Below are positions 26,322-35,289 of a DNA stretch of 64,000 bases, piece after piece; the stretch's first letter is position 1; each line of letters opens with the position of its first letter. The translations under genes and the position numbers were made by a program. The DNA is taken from positions 930,001 to 994,000 of the forward strand of contig NZ_LT838813.1 of assembly GCF_900176595.1 (NCBI RefSeq). The letters run 5' to 3'. The stretch is from Aquiflexum balticum DSM 16537 (GTDB lineage: Bacteria; Bacteroidota; Bacteroidia; Cytophagales; Cyclobacteriaceae). The notes beneath the pieces are model-generated. The model saw only the letters and a program-made list of their open reading frames with translations. It did no database searches and was not told where the DNA came from.

Positions 26322-28385
26322 ATGCTTAATATCCCAAGACCATATATCGGAAAAGTAAGTGTTTTGGTAGCCGTCTTAGCATGGTTGGCTTTACTTTTTG
26401 TAGATATCACAAGAATTTTTGAAACAGTAAACCGTCTGGAACCTAATATGGCTCCCGAGGTCTCTTATATTTTGGAGATCCTATTCTTTATTACTGTTTA
26501 TTTATTTTACAATTATTCCATCAACAAAAATGAGGATAGGGATTTCCTCAACCTGATTTGGCGCGGGGCTTCAACAGGACTTCTGGCCGCAGCAGTGGCT
26601 CTTTTGATCAATCTTTTTTATCAGATGCTTGGTGAAGGGCGATTGGCATCCGATCCTCTTTTGAAAAATTTCTTTTATCACGTCAATTTTGCGTTGATTA
26701 CAATGTTCCTGATTTCTTGCACGCTGCTTTGGAAGCATTTGATTCTGTATCAAAAAACCAAAAGAGTGGTACAACAATGGCAGGCATTCGAAATATTACT
26801 GCTGATCTGTATGTTTTTCATTTTCTTCAATGAAAACAACCTTGATTACAGCTTTTTATTTGGATTGACATTTCTGACTTTTTTCTCTGCCTCTTTATCC
26901 ATCAACTTAAAATGGATTCCTTATCTCACCTTTAAAGAAAAATGGAAGTCTATCCTCTTTCTGGCTATTATTTTGGCCTCTACCTCCTACCTGTTTTTCG
27001 AGGTAATTTCTTACAGTGGCAGTAACCTTACATTTGTAAATCTGACGGACAACCTGTTTTTAATGGGTCTTTTTGCATTCGTGTTGATTTATTCGCTATT
27101 CAGTTTTTTGGTCACGCTTTTCAATTTACCCACCTCCTCGGTTTTTGAACAGAAACTGGTTGAGGCCATTAATTTTCAACGTCTAAGTCAATCTATCAAA
27201 CCCGGTCAGGACGAAACACAGGTTTTGGATGTTTTGATCGATTCAAGCATGAGTGCAGCTTACGCCGATGGGGGATGGCTTGAATTGTTGGACAGCGAGC
27301 AAAGTCCACAATTTATTCAGGAAAGATTTATCAATGAGGAAATACGGAACGAGTTGTATGAGCTCATCAAAAATACCAAACCGTTTTCTGAATTTAAATG
27401 GGATTCCTCAGAAAATGAATCCAGGATTTACCAGGGAAAAATCCCCCATAATATCTTTAAATCCGCTTTGATGATACCTTTACTGGTAAATAAAATAACT
27501 ATTGGCCGGTTGTTTTTGATCAAAGAAGTGAAGGATGGTTTCAATAAAGAGATGGTCAATATCATAAACACCTTTGTAGGACAGGCCTGTATTTCGGTCG
27601 AAAATTACAGACTGCTGAATGAGGCCATCAAAAATGAACGCTACAAGGAAGAACTTAAAATTGCCCAAAGGGTTCAGAGAAGTTTACTTCCTACAGAACT
27701 ACATCATAATGAGACATTTGAAATAAGTGGTTTTTCAGAAGCTGCGGATGAAGTAGGGGGCGATTATTACGAAACAAAAGAAATTGCCAAAAACCTGTTT
27801 GCAATCATCATTGGTGATGTCTCTGGAAAAGGTACCTCAGCTGCATTTAATATGTCCCAGATGAAAGGGATTTTTCATAGCTTGGTTCAGCTGAATCCCA
27901 GTCCGGGAGAATTTCTCGCCAAAGCCAATATTGCACTAAGTCAATGTCTGGAGAGGAACCATTTTATTACCACTTCTTATTTTTTGGTAGATACCCAAAA
28001 TAAAAAAATAAAATACAGCAGGGCGGGACATTGCCCTACTCTGTTCTATGACGCCAGTTTGGATACCTGTGAATACCTGAACTCAGACGGTTTGGGTCTG
28101 GGAATCGTCCGTAATTCTCTGTATGAAAATTACATTCATGAGTCCGATTTTGATTTCGAAAAAGATGATGTGCTTGTGTTATTTACTGATGGCATCATTG
28201 AAGCCAAAAATAAATCAGGAGAAGAGTTCGGATATGAAAGACTGAAGAAAACGCTCAATAAGCTTCATAGTTTTGCCAGCAATGAAATTCAAAAGCGGAT
28301 AATGGAGGAAATTTATCGGTTTGTTGGCCAAAACAATTTGCCTGATGATGATTTTTCATTATTGGTCATCAAATTCAAATTATAA
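26322..28385 (+). CDS. Membrane SpoIIE/RsbU-type PP2C phosphatase with GAF domain
   Basis: 687 residues: about eight N-terminal membrane spans (15-265), a GAF-like sensor (about 285-435), a short coiled linker (YKEELKIAQRVQRSLLP) and a PP2C_SIG domain (about 465-685) with the metal-binding motifs EVGGDYYE, IGDVSGKGTSAAF and VLFTDGIIEAKN. Such proteins dephosphorylate STAS-domain anti-sigma antagonists. The next two genes are exactly a STAS protein and an anti-sigma-type kinase, so this is the input phosphatase of a partner-switching module. Confidence 0.92.
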   Translation: MLNIPRPYIGKVSVLVAVLAWLALLFVDITRIFETVNRLEPNMAPEVSYILEILFFITVYLFYNYSINKNEDRDFLNLIWRGASTGLLAAAVALLINLFYQMLGEGRLASDPLLKNFFYHVNFALITMFLISCTLLWKHLILYQKTKRVVQQWQAFEILLLICMFFIFFNENNLDYSFLFGLTFLTFFSASLSINLKWIPYLTFKEKWKSILFLAIILASTSYLFFEVISYSGSNLTFVNLTDNLFLMGLFAFVLIYSLFSFLVTLFNLPTSSVFEQKLVEAINFQRLSQSIKPGQDETQVLDVLIDSSMSAAYADGGWLELLDSEQSPQFIQERFINEEIRNELYELIKNTKPFSEFKWDSSENESRIYQGKIPHNIFKSALMIPLLVNKITIGRLFLIKEVKDGFNKEMVNIINTFVGQACISVENYRLLNEAIKNERYKEELKIAQRVQRSLLPTELHHNETFEISGFSEAADEVGGDYYETKEIAKNLFAIIIGDVSGKGTSAAFNMSQMKGIFHSLVQLNPSPGEFLAKANIALSQCLERNHFITTSYFLVDTQNKKIKYSRAGHCPTLFYDASLDTCEYLNSDGLGLGIVRNSLYENYIHESDFDFEKDDVLVLFTDGIIEAKNKSGEEFGYERLKKTLNKLHSFASNEIQKRIMEEIYRFVGQNNLPDDDFSLLVIKFKL

Positions 28386-28412
28386 CCATCACCCCTATAA
28401 AGCGTATAAAAA

Positions 28413-28754
28413 ATGATGTTAAAAATAGAAAAGAACGTTGAGAATGACCACTCTATCCTTAGTTTGAACGGGGAAATTGATGCCAGTAATTCCGTAGATT
28501 TGGATCAGGTGATCAAAGAAATTATTCAGGGCGGTGCCAAAAATATTTTGGTGGATTGTTCAGGTCTGGAATATATTTCCTCAGCAGGGCTCGGTGTATT
28601 TATGTCATATCTGGAAGAATTTCATGAGAAAAATATCAGGTTTGTGATTTTTGGATTACAGGAGAAAGTATTTCAGGTTTTCAATATTTTGGGATTGGAT
28701 CAGCTCATGACTATCAAGCCCAATAAACAAGAGGCTTTGGAGGAAATAGTATGA
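28413..28754 (+). CDS. STAS-domain anti-sigma factor antagonist
   Basis: 113 residues covering a single STAS domain. The phosphorylatable serine is in YISSAGLGVF (residues 55-64), the conserved DCSGLEYISSAG context of SpoIIAA/RsbV. It is expected to be phosphorylated by the kinase encoded next and dephosphorylated by the SpoIIE-type phosphatase encoded before. Its stop overlaps the kinase start (ATGA). Confidence 0.93.
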   Translation: MMLKIEKNVENDHSILSLNGEIDASNSVDLDQVIKEIIQGGAKNILVDCSGLEYISSAGLGVFMSYLEEFHEKNIRFVIFGLQEKVFQVFNILGLDQLMTIKPNKQEALEEIV

Positions 28755-29167
28755 CTCATAAATTGAAGCTATATTGCGATACCAACAGATTGGCGGAGCT
28801 GAGGACTTTTCTTGACGCTATCCTTCAAAAAACCAGCCTTTCCGAAATTGAACAACATCAGGTAATCCTGGCTGTGGAGGAAGTTTGCTCTAATCTGATC
28901 ATCCATTCCCACGATTGCAATCCGATTGAATTCATTGATTTGGAAGTCTCCCTTGAGGAAACGCTCTTGAAATTTGAAATCCGGGATTTTGGGGCGGGAT
29001 TCAATATCCTTGAATATCAGGAACCTGAAATTTCCCACGTCGTCAAAACCAAAAGAAAAGGCGGACTTGGAATAATTCTGGTCAAAAGGATTATGGACAA
29101 AATAGAATTTGAAACAAAAAACAACGTCAATATCTGCAGATTATACAAAAATCTGAAATCCAAATAA
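28751..29167 (+). CDS. RsbW/SpoIIAB-like anti-sigma serine kinase
   Basis: 138 residues of GHKL ATPase fold: N box EEVCSNLIIHS (41-51), G1 box IRDFGAGFN (about 83-91) and G2 box KGGLGIILVKRIMD (about 104-117). It would phosphorylate the STAS protein and sequester an output partner. No sigma factor gene is adjacent, so the target is unknown. Confidence 0.92.
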   Translation: MTHKLKLYCDTNRLAELRTFLDAILQKTSLSEIEQHQVILAVEEVCSNLIIHSHDCNPIEFIDLEVSLEETLLKFEIRDFGAGFNILEYQEPEISHVVKTKRKGGLGIILVKRIMDKIEFETKNNVNICRLYKNLKSK

Positions 29168-29255
29168 TTGTTAATTAACACATCATAAAACCGAAGGCCG
29201 CCCGTATTTTTCAATTTAATTTGTAACATTGCAGCATAATTCCAGAATACCGTTT

Positions 29256-31265
29256 ATGATGAATTCAAATCACCTTAAGCTTTTATTATTGGTTTTGGTC
29301 TTTTCATGTAGTCCTAAATCTACTATCAAAACACCGGACCAAATACCCGATGCAAGGCTACCGCTCCTAGTTATTGGAGATGAGGAAATCTTTGGTGATG
29401 AATTCTTTTATATGCTCAAGAAAAACAGGGAATTCAAAAACCCTGAAAACAAAATCAGTCCCGAGGAATTTGATGAGAATCTTCAACTTTTTGTCAATTA
29501 TAAACTCAAAGTCAAAGAAGCCGAATCCATGGGTCTGGATCAAACGGATGAGTTTTTGAAAGAGTATGAGATGTTCAAAGATGATCTCACACAACCATTT
29601 TTAATCAAAAACTCACTTCAGGAAGGAGAACTGATGAAAGCTTACAACAGGATGAAAGAGGTCATCCGGGCCAGTCATATTCTTTTACAATTTCCCCCAA
29701 ATGCCAGTCAGGCAGATACGATTTCTGTATTGAGAATGGCACAAAAATTAAAAGCCGATGCTGAACAAGGTGCCGACTTCAATGAACTGGCGTTTGAACA
29801 TTCTGACGATCCTTCCGCAAAAAACAATAAAGGAAGCTTGGGTTATTTTACTGCACTTCAGATGGTATCTCCTTTTGAGGATGCCGCCTATGGATTGCAA
29901 GTGGGAGAGATTTCAGAGCCGGTTTTGACCAATTTTGGCTACCACATTATCAGACTGGAAGATAAAAAACCCAATCCCGGTGAAATCCGCGTATCCCATA
30001 TCCTTATTAGAAGTCAGGAAAATGAACCTGTTTCTGAAGAAAGGGCTTTGAGAATGGTCCGGGAAATATATGCTGAGCTTCAAAAACCTGAAAGGGAATG
30101 GGAGGAAATCTGTCAAATGTATTCCGAAGATCCTGCAACCAAGAATACAGGGGGAAATTTACCTTGGATTGGCCTCGGTTCGGTTATTCCGGAATTTGAA
30201 AGAGCCGCATTTTCACTCACTGAGGAAGGAGAAATCTCTCCTCCTGTCAAAACCCCTTATGGCTATCATATCATCCGGTTGGAAGAAAAAAAACCTCTTG
30301 GAAGCTACGAAGAAATGGAGCAAATGATCAAATCCAGGGTTCTAAGAGATAGTAGGTCGACACTGATACAATCCCAAGTAGTAGCTATCCAAAAATCCAG
30401 ATACGGATTTGAAGAAAATGAAAGAAATGTCGGAGAAGTCGAAACTATTTTTTCCCAAAACCCAAGATCTGATGTCCCAAAGATAATTCAGGAAAAAAAT
30501 CTTACCGACTCTGTATTGTTCAGCATCAACACCTCCCCCAAAAATGTGGGAGATTTTCTTGAGTTTATAAATTCAGGAAATGAGATCGTCCGAGGTAATC
30601 CGCAGAATTATTTTGCCAATTGGTACGATAAATATGTAGAAGTCAGCCTTCTTGAAGCCGAAATTGAAGACCTTACCAATAACAATCAGGAGTATAGGTT
30701 ATTGATTCAGGAATACAGAGACGGTATTTTGCTATTCTCTCTGATGAATGACCAGGTCTGGCAAAAGGCAATAGAAGATAGTATTGGTCAGGTAAAGTAT
30801 TATGAGGAAAATGTAGACAAATACCAATGGAATGAGCGTGCAAATGCCCTTATCATTACCATTGGCAAAGAAGAAAGCATTCCTTCCGTAAGAAGATTCC
30901 TTGCAGGTAAAAAATATCAATCAAATCTGGCTGACCGATTGGAAAATACGTTCTTATTGGATGATCCTTTGGCATTTACACTGACTGATGGCCTTTTTGA
31001 AATAAATTCCCATCCCATATTGAAAGCTGTCGATATTTCCAAACCAAACCAGGAACTAAGATTGGACAACAAAACTTATTTTGTGGTGATTGGAGAAATA
31101 CTTCCTCCCGGACCCAAAAAATTTGAAGAAACACGAGGTAAAATAATTCAGGATTACCAGGAACACCTGGATAAAGCACTTATAGCTTTTCTTAAAGAAA
31201 AATACTTAATCCAAATCAATGAAAGTGAGAAACAGAAAATATTCGATGTTACGGTCGATAAATAA
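29256..31265 (+). CDS. Periplasmic peptidyl-prolyl isomerase with two parvulin domains
   Basis: 669 residues from the ATG at 29256, giving a lipoprotein signal (LLLLVLVFSC); a TTG nine codons upstream is less likely. Two consecutive PpiC-type rotamase domains (about 120-230, RASHILLQFP ... PVLTNFGYHIIRLE; about 235-345, RVSHILIRSQ ... PVKTPYGYHIIRLEEK), then a long C-terminal chaperone-like region. It resembles PrsA/PpiD/SurA folding factors for exported proteins. First of three related genes with overlapping ends. Confidence 0.9.
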   Translation: MMNSNHLKLLLLVLVFSCSPKSTIKTPDQIPDARLPLLVIGDEEIFGDEFFYMLKKNREFKNPENKISPEEFDENLQLFVNYKLKVKEAESMGLDQTDEFLKEYEMFKDDLTQPFLIKNSLQEGELMKAYNRMKEVIRASHILLQFPPNASQADTISVLRMAQKLKADAEQGADFNELAFEHSDDPSAKNNKGSLGYFTALQMVSPFEDAAYGLQVGEISEPVLTNFGYHIIRLEDKKPNPGEIRVSHILIRSQENEPVSEERALRMVREIYAELQKPEREWEEICQMYSEDPATKNTGGNLPWIGLGSVIPEFERAAFSLTEEGEISPPVKTPYGYHIIRLEEKKPLGSYEEMEQMIKSRVLRDSRSTLIQSQVVAIQKSRYGFEENERNVGEVETIFSQNPRSDVPKIIQEKNLTDSVLFSINTSPKNVGDFLEFINSGNEIVRGNPQNYFANWYDKYVEVSLLEAEIEDLTNNNQEYRLLIQEYRDGILLFSLMNDQVWQKAIEDSIGQVKYYEENVDKYQWNERANALIITIGKEESIPSVRRFLAGKKYQSNLADRLENTFLLDDPLAFTLTDGLFEINSHPILKAVDISKPNQELRLDNKTYFVVIGEILPPGPKKFEETRGKIIQDYQEHLDKALIAFLKEKYLIQINESEKQKIFDVTVDK

Positions 31266-32124
31266 TTGGCTGTTTCTATTCTTACTGGCCGGAATTTCAT
31301 CCTGTGATTTATTTAAGTTCAAATCATCAGAAGATCAGGAAGATGATCCCATATTGGCATCTGTTGGGAACCAAAACCTGCGAAAATCAGAACTAAGTTT
31401 TATTACAGGAGGAAGCAACAGTTCCGAAGACAGTGCAAACATAGCTGCAAGCTATCTTCAGTCCTGGGTCAGAAAACAACTTATGATCAAAGAAGCGGGA
31501 AAATCAATGACCTTTGATGAGGGAGAAATCAACAGAAAGCTTCTGGATTACAAATATGCCCTTATGGTATATGAATTCGAAAAAAAATATGTAGAGGATA
31601 ACCTTTCCAATGAAATATCCCAAGACGAGATAGAGGAATACTATCAGGCCAATCAATCCAACTTCAGCCTCAAAGAAATTATTGTCAAAACAAATTTTCT
31701 GAAGATGGAAAAAGAGGCCTCGGCACAGAACAGAAACATGGAAAGGTTATTGAAATCCAACAAAAAATCAGATATCGATAACCTAAAGGAATTGGCCTCC
31801 AAACAGGCCTCCAACTATTTTCTGGAAGATTCCACTTGGGTCAAATTTGAAGACATCATCATCAATACCCCACTTTCCAATCATCCGAACAAAGTTCAGT
31901 TGCTGAAAAACAACAGCCTGATTGTAACCGAAGATGAAAGATATCGGTATTATTTTAAAATACTGGAATACAAATTGCAGGATCAGATACCTCCGAGAGA
32001 ATTTGTACAAGATGAAATCACAAAGATCCTATTGAATAAAAAAAGGATAGAACTTGTGGACAAATTGAATAAAGAAATATACGCAAGAGCACTGGAAAAT
32101 AATGAATTTATTATTTATGAATAG
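31246..32124 (+). CDS. SurA-N-like lipoprotein lacking a rotamase domain
   Basis: 292 residues from the ATG at 31246; the leader LFLFLLAGISSCD is a lipoprotein signal. The body is helical and charged, with the pattern of SurA/PpiD N-terminal chaperone domains (LQSWVRKQLMIKEAGKSM; EISQDEIEEYYQANQSNF) but no recognisable PpiC domain. It overlaps the gene before by 20 bases and the gene after by eight, so the three are co-translated. Confidence 0.72.
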   Translation: MLRSINNWLFLFLLAGISSCDLFKFKSSEDQEDDPILASVGNQNLRKSELSFITGGSNSSEDSANIAASYLQSWVRKQLMIKEAGKSMTFDEGEINRKLLDYKYALMVYEFEKKYVEDNLSNEISQDEIEEYYQANQSNFSLKEIIVKTNFLKMEKEASAQNRNMERLLKSNKKSDIDNLKELASKQASNYFLEDSTWVKFEDIIINTPLSNHPNKVQLLKNNSLIVTEDERYRYYFKILEYKLQDQIPPREFVQDEITKILLNKKRIELVDKLNKEIYARALENNEFIIYE

Positions 32125-33499
32125 TTTGAAGTATTTATTGATCCTTTCCCTGATAATGATTTCGGCCACTGTAGGATTTTCACAAACCGAATCAGATGCT
32201 GAAACCGAAAAACCTTCAGGTCAGGTGTTGGACAAAATCGTTGCCAAGGTAAACAACTATATCTTACTCGAATCTGATGTTCAAAAGGCTTACATGGAGG
32301 CTTTGGCACAATCCCAACAGGGATTTGAAGCACCTTCAAGGTGTGATGTATTTGAATCACTCCTGATCAACAAACTGATGGTAGCCAAAGCAGAGATCGA
32401 TTCGGTCCTGGTCACAGATTCAGAAGTATTGATTCAGGCAGACCAGAGGTTCAACATGGTCATGCAGCAATTCGGCGGTGATGAAAACATGTTATTGGAA
32501 GTTTATGGAAAATCCTCTGACCAACTGAAAAAAGAAATAGAAGAAATGCTCAAGGAGCAGTTGATCGTACAAAAAATGCAAGGCAAAATCACGGAGGGAT
32601 TAACAGTTTCTCCTGCTGAAGTTAGAAAGTTTTATTCTTCCATACCCAGAGATTCACTTCCGTTTTTCTCAGCCGAGGTGATGGTAGGACAAATAGTCAA
32701 GAAACCAGAAGTAAACCGCGCCACAAAAGACAGTTTAGCCAATCAGCTTTCAATTTTCAAGGAGATGATCAATGACGGCTCTTCTGATTTTCAGACCCTT
32801 GCGACCAAATATTCCCAAGATCCGGGTTCAGCGATTCAAGGTGGAGAATTGGGATTTTTCCGAAGAGGAGAACTGGCGCCTGAATATGAAGCTACTGCTC
32901 TTGGACTGAAGCTGGGAGAAATAAGCGATCCAGTTGAAACTATGTTCGGATTTCACATGATCCAGCTTTTGGAAAGAAGGGGAAACACCTTTAATACCCG
33001 TCATATTCTTTTAAGACCCGAACCAACAGAAAATGACATCAGAATCGCTGAAAGATTCCTGGACAGTCTCAGGACACTTATCGTGGACGAAAAAATTGAC
33101 TTCGCCAAAGCCGCTAAAGATAATTCTGATGACCGAGCGACCTCTGATAATGGCGGCTTTTTTACTGACCCTGCTACAGGTTCCAATAGACTTACTTTAA
33201 GAACCTTGGAGGATCCCATTTTATATTTCACTCTTGACAGTATGGAAGTGGGCAACGTAACCAAACCGTTGAGGTTTGAAAATGAAAGGGAAGGAACTCA
33301 GGTTCGGATTTTATATTACAAAGAAAAATTTCCTGCCCATCGTGCTAACTTGGATGATGACTATGAGAAACTAAAAGCAGCAACTAAGAGAAAAAAAGAG
33401 GAAGGTCTTTTGGGAAGATGGTTTGTTACAGCCAAAGAGGATGTTTATATTGACCTAGACCCATTTTACGACCGATGTGATGCTCTCAAAGACCGTTAA
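32117..33499 (+). CDS. SurA-like periplasmic peptidyl-prolyl isomerase
   Basis: 460 residues from the ATG at 32117 (an in-frame ATG lies five codons upstream). Signal peptide to about residue 23 (SATVGFSQ), SurA N-terminal segment with DKIVAKVNNYILLESDVQKA, then two PpiC domains (about 175-285 with FSAEVMVGQIVKKPE and GEISDPVETMFGFHMIQLLERR; about 290-395 with FNTRHILLRPEP). Expected to chaperone outer-membrane proteins in the periplasm. Last of the trio. Confidence 0.92.
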   Translation: MNSLKYLLILSLIMISATVGFSQTESDAETEKPSGQVLDKIVAKVNNYILLESDVQKAYMEALAQSQQGFEAPSRCDVFESLLINKLMVAKAEIDSVLVTDSEVLIQADQRFNMVMQQFGGDENMLLEVYGKSSDQLKKEIEEMLKEQLIVQKMQGKITEGLTVSPAEVRKFYSSIPRDSLPFFSAEVMVGQIVKKPEVNRATKDSLANQLSIFKEMINDGSSDFQTLATKYSQDPGSAIQGGELGFFRRGELAPEYEATALGLKLGEISDPVETMFGFHMIQLLERRGNTFNTRHILLRPEPTENDIRIAERFLDSLRTLIVDEKIDFAKAAKDNSDDRATSDNGGFFTDPATGSNRLTLRTLEDPILYFTLDSMEVGNVTKPLRFENEREGTQVRILYYKEKFPAHRANLDDDYEKLKAATKRKKEEGLLGRWFVTAKEDVYIDLDPFYDRCDALKDR

Positions 33500-33586
33500 C
33501 ATCCCGCTGTTTTGTATCGGGGTTATGTAGGTCTTTGTATTATGAATAAATCTGGCGATTTGGGAATAACTTCTGCTGCGGCAGCT

Positions 33587-33622
33587 GTTTTGACCCCGCC
33601 TGATGAATGGCAGGGTCAAAAC
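33587..33622. terminator. Perfect 10-bp inverted repeat between convergent genes
   Basis: GTTTTGACCC and GGGTCAAAAC separated by 16 bases, in the 207-base space between surA-like (+) and the PLP enzyme (-). The T run expected of an intrinsic terminator is short, so a terminator role is inferred mainly from position. Confidence 0.45.
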
Positions 33623-33706
33623 CTGAAATGAAGAGACTTGATTTCTACTGCAAGATTTTATCTCCCCGCTTCAGCAGAATTTCTGATACTTGACCTGTAG
33701 CTTCGC

Positions 33707-34957
33707 TTAGACCTTATCCAAAGCCTGACTGATATCCCATATTATATCAGAATAATGCTCTACACCAATAGATAGTCGGACTAACCTTTCACTGATCCCA
33801 AGTCTTTTTCTGTCTTCTTCAGAAACATCCAAATGCGTCATGGTAGCGGGATGCTCTGCAAGTGATTCCGTACTTCCCAATGAAACAGCCAACTTGATCA
33901 GCTTGAGATTGTTCAGGAACAGAAAGGCTTCTTTTTCACCACCCTTAATATCAAATGAAAGCATTGCCCCGGCACAGGTATGTTGTTTTTTGAAAATGAT
34001 ATATTGGGGATCTCCTTCCTGTAAATGACCAAGATAGTACACCTTTTCTACCTTGGGGTGGTTTTTCAGAAAATCCGCCACCTCCAATGCATTTTTGGCC
34101 TGTTGGGTCATCCTGACCTTCAAAGTCTCCAAACTTCGCATCAGCAGCCAACCTGTCCAAGGACCTGCCATATTTCCCAAAAAAGTCCTTAAAGTCCTCA
34201 CCCTTTTCATATATTTTGTTTTTCCCAGTACAGCGCCAGCTATTAGGTCAGAGTGTCCGCCAATGTATTTTGTAGCCGAATACACCACCAAATCGACTCC
34301 CAGCTGCAATGGATTTTGCCATAGCGGACCCATGTAAGTATTATCGACACATACCACCACTTCCTTTTCTCCATAGGAAAGCCGATCAGCTACAATCCTG
34401 CAGACAGAAAGATCAAAAAGCGCATTGGTAGGATTGGCAGGAGTTTCGACATAGACCATTTTCACCTTATCAGATAAGCCAAGGGATTGAATATGATCGA
34501 GAATTTCTTCAGTGGTTTGGTCACTTGTAAAGCCTACACCTTGAATATTGTATTGTGGCAAAACCTTGTTGATAAAATGATCTGTTCCGCCATATACCGG
34601 CATGCTGTACAGCATCATGTCTCCCGGTCTCAAAAACTCCAACATAACCGTTGAGATGGCAGACATCCCACTTTCAAAAACTGCACACTCGTCTGCCTTA
34701 TCCCATAAGCAGAGCCTTTCTTCCAGAATCTGTAAATCCGGGTTGTTCAGTCTACTGTAAATCAACCCCAGTTCCTCGTTTGGTTCTTTTTCTCTTTTTC
34801 CATAAGCCACCTGGAAAAAAGCCTTCCCTTCTTCGGCATTTTTAAAGACAAAAGTACTGGTCTGGAATATTGGGCATTTAATAGCCCCTTCTGACAATTC
34901 TGGCTTGTAGCCATGGGTCATCATCAAACTTTCAGGCTGGAAATATCTCTCTAACAT
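33707..34957 (-). CDS. Trans-sulfuration PLP enzyme (cystathionine gamma-synthase / methionine gamma-lyase family)
   Basis: 416 residues from the ATG at 34957 (MLERYFQPESLMMTHGYKPE); the upstream extension of 17 codons has no family similarity. The PLP lysine is in YSATKYIGGHSDLIAGAVLG (near residue 225), with other family motifs SGMSAISTVMLEFLRPGD and VSLGSTESLAEHPATMTH. The family handles Cys/Met/homocysteine interconversion; beta- and gamma-eliminating members cannot be told apart by eye. Single gene, convergent with the surA-like operon. Confidence 0.9.
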   Translation of the reverse strand: MLERYFQPESLMMTHGYKPELSEGAIKCPIFQTSTFVFKNAEEGKAFFQVAYGKREKEPNEELGLIYSRLNNPDLQILEERLCLWDKADECAVFESGMSAISTVMLEFLRPGDMMLYSMPVYGGTDHFINKVLPQYNIQGVGFTSDQTTEEILDHIQSLGLSDKVKMVYVETPANPTNALFDLSVCRIVADRLSYGEKEVVVCVDNTYMGPLWQNPLQLGVDLVVYSATKYIGGHSDLIAGAVLGKTKYMKRVRTLRTFLGNMAGPWTGWLLMRSLETLKVRMTQQAKNALEVADFLKNHPKVEKVYYLGHLQEGDPQYIIFKKQHTCAGAMLSFDIKGGEKEAFLFLNNLKLIKLAVSLGSTESLAEHPATMTHLDVSEEDRKRLGISERLVRLSIGVEHYSDIIWDISQALDKV

Positions 34958-35289
34958 TATATTTGGGTTTATGCAGGCAAATGACAGTAAAATCCCGCAT
35001 ATTGTCAAAGGGAGATTTAAAATATTATTTTGAAATTGAAACCAATACTTTATAAATGTTCTTTAAATTTAGAATAAAACCCTTTAATTTAAATTTTTTA
35101 AAAAATATAATTTGGAAAAATGATTTTTTCTAAGGCTTCTCTTAATTAAAATAGCGGAAGCTTCAATGCAAAAATAATTGTATTCAGTTTAAAAGGGAAC
35201 AGTATTCTTTTTATTGAAATGGGAAGTAAAAACGCATAAGCATTTGGTTAGGCATGTGGTTGGTCTTTTCGTGGAATCCGCCACCCCCT
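34958..35289. other. AT-rich intergenic region, 332 bases
   Basis: Contains very AT-rich tracts (about 35,010-35,140) and then the region just downstream of the large Ycf48-like gene. It should hold the promoter of the PLP enzyme gene (reading leftward) and the end of the transcript from the right. No open frame, hairpin terminator or RNA gene was recognised. Confidence 0.5.
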
